Below, piece by piece: positions 8,461-18,070 of a DNA stretch of 46,550 nt (position 1 is its first letter; every line of letters begins with the position of its first letter). Under the pieces are notes generated by a model. That model was not told the origin of the DNA. It did not search any database and saw nothing but the letters and a program-made list of their open reading frames with translations. The stretch comes from Gemmatimonadota bacterium (lineage in GTDB: Bacteria > JAAXHH01): assembly GCA_026702745.1 (NCBI GenBank), contig JAPPBT010000001.1:1-46550 (forward strand). The letters are read 5' to 3'. A program made the translations under genes and the position numbers.

Positions 8461-9132
8461 TTAGAGCGCGGTCAGTGCGATCCGGGCATCCCGGGCATAG
8501 GGCGTCTCTTCATAGTTCTCGACCACCCGGTCGTACAGGGCCCGTGCCTGGTCCTTCTGGTCGGCGGCCCCGAAACATCGCGCGGCATTCAGGAGTAAAC
8601 CGGGGGCGAGGTAGCTATCCGGATCTTCGTCCGCCAGGGCGAGATACTGGTTCGCCGCCTCTTCGTACTTCTCTTCCTCTTCGTCACACGCGGCCAGTCC
8701 CGATCGTGCGGCCAGCCAGAAATGCACGTCCTGCCTGCCGTATTCGTCCAGGTAGGTCTGGTAATAGGTGCGCGCCTTCTCGATGTCACCTGTCTGAAAA
8801 CAGGCGTTGGCCAGTTCGATCGTGGCTTCGAGGGCTACTGCAGTACCACCGAATTCGGTCACGACCCGCTCGAAAATGGGAATGGCGTCTTCATAGCGGC
8901 TGTCCTGCATCGCCGTCTGGCCCGGCGCGAATACCTGTCCCGCCTCCACCAGGTCATCGGCCTGCATGTTGGTCCAGTAATACCAGCCGACCACGCAGGC
9001 GACCACCAGGACGACGGCCGCGGTAAGCGATTTCCAGTGCCTGTCGATCTCGCTGCTCATTTCGTACAGCCAGAGAATGAAGCGGTCTTCCTTCATCTCA
9101 CGACGGCTGATCCGCCGTCTCGTTCTTGCCAT
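8461..9132 (-). CDS. YfgM-like membrane-anchored TPR protein
   Basis: About 223 residues. A basic N-terminus (ARTRRRISRREMKED) leads to one transmembrane segment (LTAAVVLVVACVVGWYYW, around residues 36-53), then TPR-like helices rich in Ala/Tyr/Asp: AMQDSRYEDAIPIFERVV, TGDIEKARTYYQTYLDEYG, EKYEEAANQYLALADEDP and DQKDQARALYDRVV. This matches the YfgM/tetratricopeptide-like domain family, which in E. coli works as a periplasmic chaperone partner of the Sec translocon. I prefer the ATG at 9132, nine bases after AGGAGG; a GTG at 9138 is too close to that site. Upstream of the aminotransferase gene on the same strand. Confidence 0.78.
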   Translation of the reverse strand: MARTRRRISRREMKEDRFILWLYEMSSEIDRHWKSLTAAVVLVVACVVGWYYWTNMQADDLVEAGQVFAPGQTAMQDSRYEDAIPIFERVVTEFGGTAVALEATIELANACFQTGDIEKARTYYQTYLDEYGRQDVHFWLAARSGLAACDEEEEKYEEAANQYLALADEDPDSYLAPGLLLNAARCFGAADQKDQARALYDRVVENYEETPYARDARIALTAL

Positions 9133-9475
9133 CGACACGGTCCTCCTGGATATGGGTTGCGTAAAACTGCCGGTTGGAATCCGGTGTAGTCACGTTGGTC
9201 AATCAATCTAAAACGCACCGGGTCGAACGTCGTCATTCTCACTTGCTGAACGTCGAATAGACGGGGTTTCAGACCCCGGCGCAAAGCCTAGAACATATAA
9301 GAGAATCGGGGCTTTTCGTCAAGGGCTTTCTATGGAGTTTTAACTTGACAACAAGCGCCCTTGGCGTATTTTACGAGGCACAAGTTGGGTTTTGAACTTG
9401 ACGAAATCCAGCCGGTTTCGTGAGCGGTAGATCACGTCCTGTGCGGGATATCCTCGTTTTATAAGGAGACGGTCG
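9133..9475. other. Divergent intergenic region of the ilv operon
   Basis: About 340 bases between the YfgM-like gene and ilvB. It holds a 6-bp hairpin with a 5-nt loop (CGGGGT/ACCCCG, 9262-9278) without a T-run, an AT-rich block with the ilv promoter, and a leader of about 100 bases. I looked for a leader peptide with runs of Leu/Val/Ile codons, or a T-box, and saw neither. Confidence 0.5.
9345..9372 (+). promoter_or_regulatory. Sigma70-type promoter of the ilv-leu operon
   Basis: A perfect -35 box TTGACA (9345-9350), a 16-bp spacer and TATTTT (9367-9372). Start near 9379, giving a leader of roughly 100 nt before ilvB. Confidence 0.6.
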
Positions 9476-11215
9476 ATGAAACTGTCGGGTGCTGAAATAG
9501 TCATAGAGTGTCTGAAGCAAGAAGGGGTCGATATCGTCTTCGGGTATCCCGGCGGCGTGGTGATCCCGACTTATGACGTCATTCAGCGCACCACAGGCCT
9601 GAGGCACATCCTCGTACGCCATGAGCAGGGCGCGACCCACATGGCCGACGGATATGCGCGGGCGACCGGCAAGCCCGGCGTGGTCCTCGTCTCCTCCGGT
9701 CCGGGCGCCACCAACACGGTAACCGGCATCGCGACCGCGTACATGGATTCGATCCCGATGATCGTGATCACGGGCCAGGTACCGGTGCACCTGATCGGAA
9801 ACGACGCCTTCCAGGAATCGGACACTGTAGGCATTACCCGGCCGATCACGAAACACAACTTCCTGATCAAGGAAACCGAAGACATCGCGCAGGTTTTCGC
9901 CGAGGCGTTCCATATCGCGACGACCGGCCGGCCCGGCCCCGTCCTGATCGACGTGCCCAAGGACGTCCAGATCGGGGAAGCCGAGTTCTCTTACCCGGAA
10001 CGGCCGGACATCCGCGGGTACAAGCCCCGGACCGAGGGGCATCCGAAGCAGATCCGCAAGGCGGCGGAGATGCTCACCTCGGCCAGGAAACCGGTGATCT
10101 ACGTGGGCGGCGGAGCGATCATCTCCGAGGCGTCGGAAGAAATCCGCACGCTGGCCCGCAAACTCAACGCGCCGGTGACGACCACGCTGATGGGACTCGG
10201 CGCCTACCCGGAGAACGATCCCCTTTCGCTCAAGATGCTCGGCATGCACGGCACCTGGTACGCGAACACGGCCGTGATGATGTGCGACCTGCTGGTCTGC
10301 ATTGGCGCCCGTTTCGACGACCGGGTGACCGGCAAGCTGGAGGAGTTTTCGCCCCATTCGAAGAAGATCCACATCGACATCGATCCGTCGTCCCTCAACA
10401 AGAACGTGCGGGTGGACCTCCCCATCGTGGGCGACGTGAAGCAGGTGCTGCAGCAGTTGATTCCCCTGGTGGAACGGGCCGATACGGAAGAGTGGCTCCA
10501 GCAGATCGAGGCGTGGAAGCGGGACCACCCGCTGACCTACGCGAACACGATCGGGCTCCACGAGGAAGGCCTGGAGGGCGTCGACCGGGAGACCGTCGAG
10601 AAGGATACAGATCAATTTCCCCTTTGCGCCCAGTACGCCATCGAGCGGATCGGCCAGCTCACGAAGGGCGAGGCTTACGTGGTCACCGACGTCGGCCAGC
10701 ACCAGATGTGGGCGGCCCAGTGGTACGGCTTCTCGAACCCCCGGTCGATGATTACCTCCGGCGGGCTCGGCACCATGGGCTTCGGACTGCCCGCGGCGAT
10801 CGGCGCCCAGTTCGCCTTTCCCGACCGCGAAGTCATCGTGTTCTCGGGCGACGGCAGCATCCAGATGAACATCCAGGAAATGGCCACGGCCGTGGCCTGC
10901 GGCCTGCCCATCAAGATCGTGCTGCTGAACAACGGCTACCTCGGCATGGTGCGCCAGTGGCAGGAACTGTTCTACGCGCAGCGTTACTCCGAGGTGGACC
11001 TGCGTGACTCCAACCCGGATTTTGTGAAGCTGGCGGAGGCCTACGGCGCCGTGGGCATCCGGGTCTTCAAGGATGAGGACGTGGAAGGCGCCTGGCTAGA
11101 GGCCTGCAAGGTCAAGGACCGCCCCGTGATGCTCGACATGGTGATCGCCGAAGAAGGCAACGTGTATCCCATGATCCCCGCGGGTGCGGCATCCCACGAG
11201 ATGATCGAAGAATAG
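9476..11215 (+). CDS. ilvB: Acetolactate synthase, large catalytic subunit
   Basis: 579 residues, full length for the ThDP-dependent enzyme that condenses two pyruvates to acetolactate (valine/leucine) or pyruvate with 2-oxobutyrate (isoleucine). The N-terminal domain has the catalytic glutamate in RHEQGATHMADGYARATG and SSGPGATN. The C-terminal domain shows the ThDP/Mg motif, beginning GDGSIQMNIQEM and ending LLNN. The conserved VYPMIPAGA lies close to the C-terminus. A clear AAGGAGA site precedes the ATG. First gene of the ilvB-ilvN-ilvC-leuA-leuB operon, with the regulatory subunit 48 bp downstream. Confidence 0.97.
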   Translation: MKLSGAEIVIECLKQEGVDIVFGYPGGVVIPTYDVIQRTTGLRHILVRHEQGATHMADGYARATGKPGVVLVSSGPGATNTVTGIATAYMDSIPMIVITGQVPVHLIGNDAFQESDTVGITRPITKHNFLIKETEDIAQVFAEAFHIATTGRPGPVLIDVPKDVQIGEAEFSYPERPDIRGYKPRTEGHPKQIRKAAEMLTSARKPVIYVGGGAIISEASEEIRTLARKLNAPVTTTLMGLGAYPENDPLSLKMLGMHGTWYANTAVMMCDLLVCIGARFDDRVTGKLEEFSPHSKKIHIDIDPSSLNKNVRVDLPIVGDVKQVLQQLIPLVERADTEEWLQQIEAWKRDHPLTYANTIGLHEEGLEGVDRETVEKDTDQFPLCAQYAIERIGQLTKGEAYVVTDVGQHQMWAAQWYGFSNPRSMITSGGLGTMGFGLPAAIGAQFAFPDREVIVFSGDGSIQMNIQEMATAVACGLPIKIVLLNNGYLGMVRQWQELFYAQRYSEVDLRDSNPDFVKLAEAYGAVGIRVFKDEDVEGAWLEACKVKDRPVMLDMVIAEEGNVYPMIPAGAASHEMIEE

Positions 11216-11263
11216 ACTCGTGAACTGGCCGGGCGGATCGTCCCGGCAGGAGTGGATTGAACC

Positions 11264-11824
11264 ATGGCACGCCATACAATATCCATGGTGGTCGAGAACC
11301 GGTTCGGAGTCCTGGCCCGCATTTCCGGGCTGTTCAGCGGCCGGGGTTTCAACATCGACAGCATCGCCGTCGGCGAAGCCGCGGAACCGGGCACGGCGCG
11401 CATGACCATCGTCACGCAGGGCGACGAGATGATCATCGAACAGATCATCAAGCAGTTGAACCGCCTGGTGGACGTGATCCGGGTCGTGGATCTAACCGGG
11501 GAGAACTTCATCAACCGCGAACTCGCCCTCATCAAGGTGAACGCCAGCCAGGCCACGCGGCAGGAACTCGTGCAGATCGCCGATATCTTCAAGGCGAAGA
11601 TCGTCGACATCAACCAGAAGACGATCATGCTGGAAGCCACGGGCAACGAGGACAAGATCGACGCCATCATCACCATGGTGCGGCCCTTCGGCGTGCGGGA
11701 AATAGCCCGGACCGGAAGGGTGGCGCTGGCCCGCGAATCGACCAGCAAGGACACCCCGTCACCGGAAGCCCCGCAGCCCGTCTGGGAGCGGGAACGCAAG
11801 CAGATCACCGCCGACCTGGCCTGA
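11264..11824 (+). CDS. ilvN: Acetolactate synthase, small regulatory subunit
   Basis: 186 residues. An N-terminal ACT domain (about 3-78) carries VVENRFGVLARISGLFSGRGFNI, the family signature for valine binding and feedback control, followed by the C-terminal ALS-small-subunit domain (RELALIKVNA onward, ending IARTGRVALARE). The length is slightly above the usual 160-175 because of a charged tail. It binds IlvB, raises its activity and gives end-product inhibition. The gene lies directly between ilvB and ilvC. Confidence 0.95.
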   Translation: MARHTISMVVENRFGVLARISGLFSGRGFNIDSIAVGEAAEPGTARMTIVTQGDEMIIEQIIKQLNRLVDVIRVVDLTGENFINRELALIKVNASQATRQELVQIADIFKAKIVDINQKTIMLEATGNEDKIDAIITMVRPFGVREIARTGRVALARESTSKDTPSPEAPQPVWERERKQITADLA

Positions 11825-11832
11825 GCAAGCAT

Positions 11833-11893
11833 GGCCGCAGGTACGGCACGCGACTGGATCACCGCCGGAACGGCCTGACCGCCGGTACGGCAT
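11833..11893 (+). repeat. Short imperfect repeats between ilvN and ilvC
   Basis: The 80-base spacer contains three copies of a roughly 15-bp unit, variants of ACCGCCGGTACGGCA, at about 11833, 11861 and 11878. Probably replication slippage; the last copy ends next to the AAGGAG site of ilvC. Confidence 0.45.
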
Positions 11894-11905
11894 GAAGGAG
11901 AACCA

Positions 11906-12901
11906 ATGGCTCGACTGTATTACGATCAGGACGCCGACCTGGGCATACTGGACGGCAAGACCATCGCGGTTGTCGGTTACGGCAGCCAGGGACACGCCCA
12001 CGCCCTTTCCCTGCGCGATTCCGGACTGGACGTCATCGTGGGATTGCGCAAGGGCGGCTCGTGGGACCAGGCCGTGGAGGACGGATTCGAGCCCCGTACC
12101 GTGGAGCAGGCGGCCGCCGAGGCCGACATCATCATGTTGCTGGTCAACGACGAGCTTCAGTCGCGTCTATTCAACGATTATATCGCGCCGAACCTGGCGG
12201 AGGGCAACGCCCTGGCCTTTGCCCATGGTCTGAACATTCATTTCAACCAGATCGTCCCGCCCGATAACGTGGACGTCTTCATGGTCGCCCCCAAGGGCCC
12301 GGGCCATCTCGTGCGCCGGGTTTTCGAGGAAGGCGGCGGCGTGCCCTGCCTACTGGCGGTTCACCAGGACCACACGGGCCGCGCCCGAGACGTCGGCCTG
12401 GCCTACGCCAAGGGCATCGGCGGAACACGGGGCGGCGTCATCGAGACGACCTTCAGGGAAGAAACCGAGACCGATCTCTTCGGTGAGCAGTCCGTCCTCT
12501 GCGGCGGCACCTCCGAACTCGTCCTGGCCGGGTTCGAGACCCTGGTGGAGGCCGGATACCAGCCCGAAATCGCCTACTTCGAGTGCCTGCACGAGTTGAA
12601 GCTCATCGTGGATCTCATGTACGAAGGCGGGATCGAAGGCATGCGGTATTCCGTCAGCAACACGGCCGAATACGGCGATCTGACCCGCGGACCGCGGATC
12701 GTAAACGAGGAAACCCGCGCCGAAATGAAGCGCATCCTGGCTGAGATCCAGTCTGGCCAGTTCGCCCGCGAGTGGATGCTCGAGAACCAGGCCAACTCGC
12801 CGGTCCTGCACGCGCTGCGGCGTAACGCGTCGGAAAAGAAGATCGTAGAGGTCGGACGGCAGTTGCGCAAAATGATGAGCTGGATCGAAGAGAAAAAGTA
12901 A
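11906..12901 (+). CDS. ilvC: Ketol-acid reductoisomerase (class I)
   Basis: 331 residues, the short class I form. The Rossmann glycine motif is [17 protein letters not shown], followed by the NADPH-selecting loop GLRKGGS. The C-terminal knotted domain contains the Mg-binding acidic residues in [12 protein letters not shown] and [17 protein letters not shown]. It converts acetolactate and acetohydroxybutyrate to the dihydroxy acids. The start is placed at the ATG after AAGGAGAACC. The next enzyme of the pathway, dihydroxy-acid dehydratase (ilvD), is not in this operon. Confidence 0.97.
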   Translation: MARLYYDQDADLGILDGKTIAVVGYGSQGHAHALSLRDSGLDVIVGLRKGGSWDQAVEDGFEPRTVEQAAAEADIIMLLVNDELQSRLFNDYIAPNLAEGNALAFAHGLNIHFNQIVPPDNVDVFMVAPKGPGHLVRRVFEEGGGVPCLLAVHQDHTGRARDVGLAYAKGIGGTRGGVIETTFREETETDLFGEQSVLCGGTSELVLAGFETLVEAGYQPEIAYFECLHELKLIVDLMYEGGIEGMRYSVSNTAEYGDLTRGPRIVNEETRAEMKRILAEIQSGQFAREWMLENQANSPVLHALRRNASEKKIVEVGRQLRKMMSWIEEKK

Positions 12902-12927
12902 CCGGAAGCCAACAGGAGCACGCGGCG

Positions 12928-14454
12928 ATGCGAAAAGTGGATATCTTCGACACTACGTTGCGTGACGGGGAGCAGGTCCCCGGCGCCTCGCTGAACCGGG
13001 ACGAGAAGATCCAGGTCGCGCACCAGCTTGCCGAACTCGGCGTCGACGTGATCGAAGCGGGGTTTGCCGCGTCCTCGCCCGGTGACTTCGCCGCGGTCAA
13101 GAACATCGCCGAGCAGGTCGAAGGTCCCGTGATCACGGCCCTCGCGCGGGCCGTGGAATCGGACATCGTGGCCGTGGCCGAGGCCGTCAAACCCGCGAAA
13201 AGGCCCCGGATCCACATCGTCCTGGGCACGTCCGACACCCACCTGAAGCACAAATTCCGCAAGTCCCGCCAGCAGATCATGGACATGGGCGTGCAGGCCG
13301 TCCTCTTCGCGAAGGAACTCTGCGAGGACATCGAATATTCGACCGAGGACGCCTCCCGGAGCGATTTCGATTACCTGTGCGAGACCGTCGAGGCGGTCAT
13401 CGACGCCGGCGCCACCGTGGTGAATATCCCCGATACGGTGGGCTATGCCGTGCCCGAACAGTGGGGCAACCTGATCTCCCGGCTCATCGCGACCGTGCCG
13501 AACATCGAAAAGGCCAAGGTCAGCGTGCACTGCCACAACGATCTGGGCATGGCGACGGCCAATTCCCTGGCGGCCATCAAAGCGGGCGCGACCCAGGTCG
13601 AATGCACGGTGAACGGCGTGGGCGAGCGGGCGGGCAACGCCTCCCTGGAAGAGATCGTCATGGCGGTCAAGATGCGCGGAGATTTCTACGACGCACGCAC
13701 CGACATAGAAACCACGCAGATCTACTCCACGAGCCTGCTGGTGCGGGACTTGATGCACATGCCCGTTCAGCGCAACAAGGCCATCGTGGGCAGCAACGCC
13801 TTCGCCCATTCATCGGGCATCCACCAGGACGGCTTCCTGAAGCACCGGGAGAACTACGAGATCATGAGCCCGTCGGACGTGGGCATCGAGAAGAGCGACA
13901 TCGTGCTGACGGCACGGTCTGGACGGCACGCCCTGCGGCACCGGCTCGAGTTGCTGGGCTACACGTACGACGAAACCCGGAAGGAAGAATTCGAAAAGGT
14001 GCACGTGCGCTTCCTGAACGTGGCGGACCGGCAGAAGGAGGTGGCGGACGAAGACCTCCACCGGATCGTATCCGACTCCCCGGTCGAAGTGCCCGAACAG
14101 TACCTGCTGGAAGATTTCAGGGTGACCTCCTCGCACTCCGGCCAGGCCGATGCGAGCGTTCGCCTTCACGTCAGCGGCGAGACGATCGAAGAGGCGGGCG
14201 TGGGCGACAACCAGATATTCGCCGCGCTGAACGCCGTCGACCGGATCACCAAGCTGCCCACCTACGTGAAGGATATCCAGACCTCGTCGAACGGCCGCGA
14301 AGGCGCCCACCACGTCCAGGTCAGCGTCGGGTTCCACGACCAGTCCTTCAACAGCCACGCCTCCGATACCGACGTCGTGAAAGCCAGCATCCAGGCCTAC
14401 CTGCATTCCCTCAATCAACTCGTAGCACGGCACGGCGGGTTGATCGTCGAATAA
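12928..14454 (+). CDS. leuA: 2-isopropylmalate synthase
   Basis: 508 residues, normal for bacterial LeuA. The catalytic HMGL-like barrel begins [12 protein letters not shown] and contains [14 protein letters not shown] (metal-binding His) and [13 protein letters not shown]. The C-terminal regulatory LeuA dimer domain (about 380-505) is present, which suggests leucine feedback inhibition. It condenses acetyl-CoA with 2-oxoisovalerate, the first committed step to leucine. It follows ilvC by 26 bp with an AGGAG site. Citramalate synthase is a relative, but the pairing with leuB favours LeuA. Confidence 0.94.
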   Translation: MRKVDIFDTTLRDGEQVPGASLNRDEKIQVAHQLAELGVDVIEAGFAASSPGDFAAVKNIAEQVEGPVITALARAVESDIVAVAEAVKPAKRPRIHIVLGTSDTHLKHKFRKSRQQIMDMGVQAVLFAKELCEDIEYSTEDASRSDFDYLCETVEAVIDAGATVVNIPDTVGYAVPEQWGNLISRLIATVPNIEKAKVSVHCHNDLGMATANSLAAIKAGATQVECTVNGVGERAGNASLEEIVMAVKMRGDFYDARTDIETTQIYSTSLLVRDLMHMPVQRNKAIVGSNAFAHSSGIHQDGFLKHRENYEIMSPSDVGIEKSDIVLTARSGRHALRHRLELLGYTYDETRKEEFEKVHVRFLNVADRQKEVADEDLHRIVSDSPVEVPEQYLLEDFRVTSSHSGQADASVRLHVSGETIEEAGVGDNQIFAALNAVDRITKLPTYVKDIQTSSNGREGAHHVQVSVGFHDQSFNSHASDTDVVKASIQAYLHSLNQLVARHGGLIVE

Positions 14455-14490
14455 ACCCACCCCACATTCCCACATACACGGGAGGAACAC

Positions 14491-15543
14491 TTGTACAATA
14501 TCGCGGTCATTCCGGGCGACGGGACCGGCCCGGAGGTCGTGCGTGAGGGGCTGAAAGTGCTCAACGCGGCCTCGAAGAAGTTCTCATTCGACTACGAACT
14601 CACGGAATACGATTTCGGCGGTGAAAGATACCTGAGGACGAGAGAGATCCTGCCCCGGGAGGGTCTGCAGGAACTGGGCCACTACGACGCCATCTACCTC
14701 GGCGCCATCGGACATCCGGACTGCCCGCCGGGCCTGCTGGAGAAGGGCATCCTCCTGACCATCCGGTTCGAGCTGGACCTCTATATCAACCTGCGGCCCG
14801 TCAAACTGTACCCGGGCGTAGACTGCCCGCTCAAGGACAAGGGACCAGAGGATATCGATTTCGTCGTGGTCCGGGAGAACACCGAGGACCTGTACGTCGG
14901 CGCCGGCGGCGTGTACAAGAAGGGCACGCCCGACGAGGTCGCGGTGCAGGAGTCCATCAATACCCGCAAGGGCGTGGAGCGGTGTGTCCGCTTCGCCTTT
15001 GAGACGGCCAAGGTCCGCAACCGCCAGAACAAGGTGACGCTCTGCGCCAAGACCAACGTGCTCACCTACGCCCACGACCTCTGGGAGCGGACGTTCTACG
15101 AAGTCGCCGAGGAGTATCCCGGCATCACGGCCGATTACGCCCACGTGGACGCGACCTGCATGTGGATGGTCAAGAACCCCGAGTGGTTCGACGTCATCGT
15201 CACGACCAACATGTTCGGCGACATCATCACCGACCTGGGCGCTATCATCCAGGGCGGCATGGGCATCGCCGCGGGGGGCAACATCAACCCCGAAGGCACC
15301 GCCATGTTCGAGCCCATCGGCGGTTCGGCGCCGAAATACACGGACCAGAACGTCATCAATCCCATCGCGGCCATCGCCTCCTGCCAGATGATGCTGGCGC
15401 AGCTCGGCGAAGCGCAGGCCGCCGATGCCGTGGAACGGGCCATCATCGACGTGGTAAGCAGCAAGATGAAGAGCATGGACGCCGGCCGGATGGGGTACAG
15501 CACCAGCGAAGTCGGCGACCTCGTGGCCGGGGCGTTGGGCTGA
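14491..15543 (+). CDS. leuB: 3-isopropylmalate dehydrogenase (isocitrate/IPM DH family)
   Basis: 350 residues of the beta-decarboxylating dehydrogenase family. Motifs are VIPGDGTGPEV at the N-terminus, REN-TEDLYVG, the metal-binding VDATCMWMVKNPEWFDVIVTTN region and the cofactor loop GGSAPKYTDQNVINP. It probably oxidises and decarboxylates 3-isopropylmalate with NAD. The REN-TEDLYVG and GGSAPKY forms resemble a sub-branch that also includes tartrate/isocitrate-type enzymes, so LeuB is called mainly from the operon context. The start is TTG behind GGAGGA. leuC and leuD are not adjacent. An intrinsic terminator follows. Confidence 0.85.
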   Translation: MYNIAVIPGDGTGPEVVREGLKVLNAASKKFSFDYELTEYDFGGERYLRTREILPREGLQELGHYDAIYLGAIGHPDCPPGLLEKGILLTIRFELDLYINLRPVKLYPGVDCPLKDKGPEDIDFVVVRENTEDLYVGAGGVYKKGTPDEVAVQESINTRKGVERCVRFAFETAKVRNRQNKVTLCAKTNVLTYAHDLWERTFYEVAEEYPGITADYAHVDATCMWMVKNPEWFDVIVTTNMFGDIITDLGAIIQGGMGIAAGGNINPEGTAMFEPIGGSAPKYTDQNVINPIAAIASCQMMLAQLGEAQAADAVERAIIDVVSSKMKSMDAGRMGYSTSEVGDLVAGALG

Positions 15544-15603
15544 GGGCGGTGGCCTGAGGGCGGTGGCCTGAGCAGATATCTTTGAACGAGCAGAAAGAAG
15601 AAG

Positions 15604-15639
15604 CCCTCTGGCGGCCAGCTGGTCGACCGGAGGGTTTTT
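15604..15639 (+). terminator. Rho-independent terminator of the ilv-leu operon
   Basis: CCCTCTGG (15604-15611) pairs with CCGGAGGG (15627-15634), 8 bp with one G-T pair, around a loop that can fold further, followed at once by TTTTT and an AT-rich stretch. It separates leuB from the convergent CoA-transferase gene and touches its stop codon. Confidence 0.85.
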
Positions 15640-16822
15640 ATTTAATCACCCCAGCCTCGCGCCACTGTGCCAAATCGTCCGACGATGCATCGAGCAGCGT
15701 TTGAAGTATCTGATCGGTGTGTTCCCCCAGGGTGGGGGCGCGGCGGGTGACTTCGGGCGGGGTTTCCGACAGCTTGAGGGGTGAGCCTGCCACGCGCAAG
15801 GGGCCGGCGATGGGATGCAGGATCTTCACGATCATTTCGCGGGCCAGCACCTGGGGATCCTCCACGACCTCCTTGACGTTCTGAATGGGTCCGCAGGGTA
15901 TCTCGGCCGAGTCGAGACGCCGCAGCCAGTCTTCCGAAGCGCTTTCCCTGAACACCCCGGTCAATATCTCGTGCAGTTCGCCGTGATTCTCGGTGCGCAG
16001 GTTGTTGTCCCTGAACCGATCGTCGCGGACCAGGTCTTCCCGCCCCATGACCTCGCACAACCTCTGCCATAGAACGTTGTTGCCCGCCGCGATCATGATC
16101 CATCCGTCCCGCGTCTCGACGGCCTGAAAGGGCGTGATGGATGGATGCCGGGCCCCGAGGGGCTCCGGCACGGTGTCCGTCATGTCGTACCGGGCGATGG
16201 CGTTCTCGAGCAGGGCGACCTGGCAGTCCATCATGCCGATGTCCACCATCTGTCCCCTGCCCGTCTGCGTACGGGTAAAGAGCGCCGTGAGGATGCCGAT
16301 ACAGGCGTAAAGGGCGGCGGCAATATCGCCGATGGATACACCCACCCGCACGGGCGGACGGTCCGGTTCGCCGGTAATGCTGACGATGCCACCCATGCCC
16401 TGGATGATCATGTCGTAGGCCCCGCGCCGGGCGTAGGGTCCGGTCTGCCCGAACCCGGAACAGGCGGCGTAGATCAGTCCCGGAAACCGCGACTTCAGCG
16501 TCTCATAGTCCAGTCCGAGCTTCTTCATCACGCCCGGCCTGAAGTTCTCCACCAGGACGTCCGACCTGCCGATCAATTCGAGGAGCAGTTCGCGGCCGTC
16601 TGAATGCTTCAGATCGACCGCGATGCTCTGCTTACCCCGGTTGACATTCTCGAAGTAGCCGCTCACGCCCTCTTTGAACGGACCAAATCCCCGCGCCTCG
16701 TCGCCGCCAAAGGGCTCGACCTTGATGATATCGGCGCCCAGGTCGCCCAGGGTCATGGTCGTGAAGGGACCCGCGAGCACCCGGGTCAGGTCGATGACGC
16801 GAATGTCTTTGAGAGCGCCCAT
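15638..16822 (-). CDS. CaiB/BaiF-family CoA-transferase (class III)
   Basis: 394 residues, typical of the family that moves CoA between carboxylic acids (formyl-CoA, carnitine and bile-acid CoA-transferases). Visible marks are the N-terminal RVIDLTRVLAGPFTTMTLGDLGADIIKVE, with the nucleophilic Asp expected in the GQMVDIGMMDCQ segment, and the family patterns LVENFRPGVMKKLGLDYE and GFGQTGPYARRGAYD. The substrate acids are not evident. It lies at the end of the Rrf2-cysK-cysO-thrB group, 4 bp after thrB, but has no obvious link to threonine or cysteine synthesis. Confidence 0.9.
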   Translation of the reverse strand: MGALKDIRVIDLTRVLAGPFTTMTLGDLGADIIKVEPFGGDEARGFGPFKEGVSGYFENVNRGKQSIAVDLKHSDGRELLLELIGRSDVLVENFRPGVMKKLGLDYETLKSRFPGLIYAACSGFGQTGPYARRGAYDMIIQGMGGIVSITGEPDRPPVRVGVSIGDIAAALYACIGILTALFTRTQTGRGQMVDIGMMDCQVALLENAIARYDMTDTVPEPLGARHPSITPFQAVETRDGWIMIAAGNNVLWQRLCEVMGREDLVRDDRFRDNNLRTENHGELHEILTGVFRESASEDWLRRLDSAEIPCGPIQNVKEVVEDPQVLAREMIVKILHPIAGPLRVAGSPLKLSETPPEVTRRAPTLGEHTDQILQTLLDASSDDLAQWREAGVIK

Positions 16823-16825
16823 GGC

Positions 16826-17746
16826 TCAGTCCGACAGCACCTGGCAACCGTCGTTGTCTATGGGGAGGACCCGGTATTGTCCGGTAACGCCGTGCCGGGC
16901 GAAGGCATCGACCATGGCGTTCCCGATCCCCTCGTGGTTTTCCGTGGCCAGGGCGATGGCCGTGGGTCCCGCGCCGCTGAGGGCCGCGCCGTGTGCGCCG
17001 GCGTCCAGGGCGTCTCGGGTGACTTCCGCCAGTCCGGGAACCAGGTGTTGCCGGTAGGGCTGGTGCAGTCGGTCGGACATGCCCTCCCGGAGCAGGGCGT
17101 AATTCCCCGACGCCATCCCGCCCACCAGCAGACCTACGCTGCAGAGGTTGAAGACCGCGTCCTCCATGGATACCGCATCCGGCAGGACGCCGCGGGCTAC
17201 CTTCGTATCGAGGGTGAATTCGGGGATGGCCACGACGGTCTGGAGGTCGGAGGGCACGGAGAAAGTATGGTATACGATCGTTCCCGCCCGCTCGCCGCTG
17301 ACGGAGAGCCCGCCGAGCAGGGACGGAACGACATTGTCGGGATGGCCTTCCAGGTCGGAGCAGATGCGGAGGAGTTCCGGGGTTCCCAGCGGCCGCCCCG
17401 CGAGGGCGTTGGCCGCGAGGGCATTGGCCGCCACGGCGCCCGCCACGATGGCGACTCCGCTGCTGCCCAGGCCCCGTGAGACGGGAATAGCGTGTTGCAT
17501 GCGCGCCTTGAGACCGGCGGGCTGCCAGCCCGCGGCGCTAAAAACAGCCCGGGCGGAGACGATGCACAGGTTGCCTTCATCCAGGGGCACCGCTTCGGCC
17601 CCTTCACCCTCCACGACCACGTCCAGGCCGGATTCCGTTTCGGTAAACTCGATGGTGTTGTAGAGGCCGAGGGCCATGCCGGCGCAGTCGTAACCGGAAC
17701 CCAGGTTGCCCGTGGTCGCGGGAACGCGCACCCGCACGGAGGACAT
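16826..17746 (-). CDS. thrB: Homoserine kinase (GHMP family)
   Basis: 306 residues. The N-terminus RVRVPATTGNLGSGYDCAGMAL is the GHMP substrate-binding start. The ATP phosphate loop is seen in PVSRGLGSSGVAIVAGAVAAN, and the C-terminal motif is ALSGAGPTAIAL. It phosphorylates homoserine on the way to threonine. Its ATG shares one base with the stop of the sulfur-carrier gene (TGATG), so the two are translationally coupled. Being tied to a sulfur carrier and a cysteine synthase is notable, because O-phosphohomoserine can also feed sulfur amino-acid pathways; that link is inference. Confidence 0.92.
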   Translation of the reverse strand: MSSVRVRVPATTGNLGSGYDCAGMALGLYNTIEFTETESGLDVVVEGEGAEAVPLDEGNLCIVSARAVFSAAGWQPAGLKARMQHAIPVSRGLGSSGVAIVAGAVAANALAANALAGRPLGTPELLRICSDLEGHPDNVVPSLLGGLSVSGERAGTIVYHTFSVPSDLQTVVAIPEFTLDTKVARGVLPDAVSMEDAVFNLCSVGLLVGGMASGNYALLREGMSDRLHQPYRQHLVPGLAEVTRDALDAGAHGAALSGAGPTAIALATENHEGIGNAMVDAFARHGVTGQYRVLPIDNDGCQVLSD

Positions 17747-18054
17747 CAGCCGCGGTCCTGCTGGCCGCCCGGACCACCCAGGCCGCCCGCGATGGCGGGC
17801 ACGATGGAAACCCGGTCTCCGGTCTTGACCGCGGAGTCCGTACCGTCCAGAAACCGGATGTCTTCTTCGTTGATGTAGATGTTGATGAACCGCCGCACTT
17901 TTCCGGACTCGTCGCAGAGGCGATCCTTGATGCCGGGGTAGGATGCCTCCATGTTTCCGATCAGCGATTCGACGGTTTCGCCGTCGATCTCGATTTCGGA
18001 CCGGTTGTCGGTCAACTTGCGCAGCGGGGTTGGTATGCGAACGGTAACGGGCAT
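17746..18054 (-). CDS. CysO-like ubiquitin-fold sulfur carrier with extended tail
   Basis: 102 residues with a MoaD/ThiS beta-grasp fold: [13 protein letters not shown] at the start, [14 protein letters not shown] in the middle and the carrier motif [10 protein letters not shown] near the end. CysO, MoaD and ThiS need the Gly-Gly at the extreme C-terminus for adenylation and thiocarboxylate formation. Here nine or more residues follow ([13 protein letters not shown]), so the precursor should need proteolytic trimming, normally by a JAMM/Mec-type metalloprotease. It lies 16 bp after the cysteine synthase gene, the same pairing as mycobacterial cysO-cysM. No adenylyltransferase (MoeZ-like) or protease gene is in the window. 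Confidence 0.82.
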   Translation of the reverse strand: MPVTVRIPTPLRKLTDNRSEIEIDGETVESLIGNMEASYPGIKDRLCDESGKVRRFINIYINEEDIRFLDGTDSAVKTGDRVSIVPAIAGGLGGPGGQQDRG

Positions 18055-18070
18055 CTAACGGATCCTCCTC

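Noticed and set aside
9262-9278. Hairpin as a terminator or attenuator before ilvB
   Set aside because: No T-run on either strand, and it lies upstream of the promoter.
9380-9475. Leader peptide or T-box for the ilv operon
   Set aside because: No short frame with branched-chain codon runs and no T-box sequence in the 100-base leader.
12574-13809. 411-codon frame antisense to ilvC and leuA
   Set aside because: Shadow frame across two certain genes.
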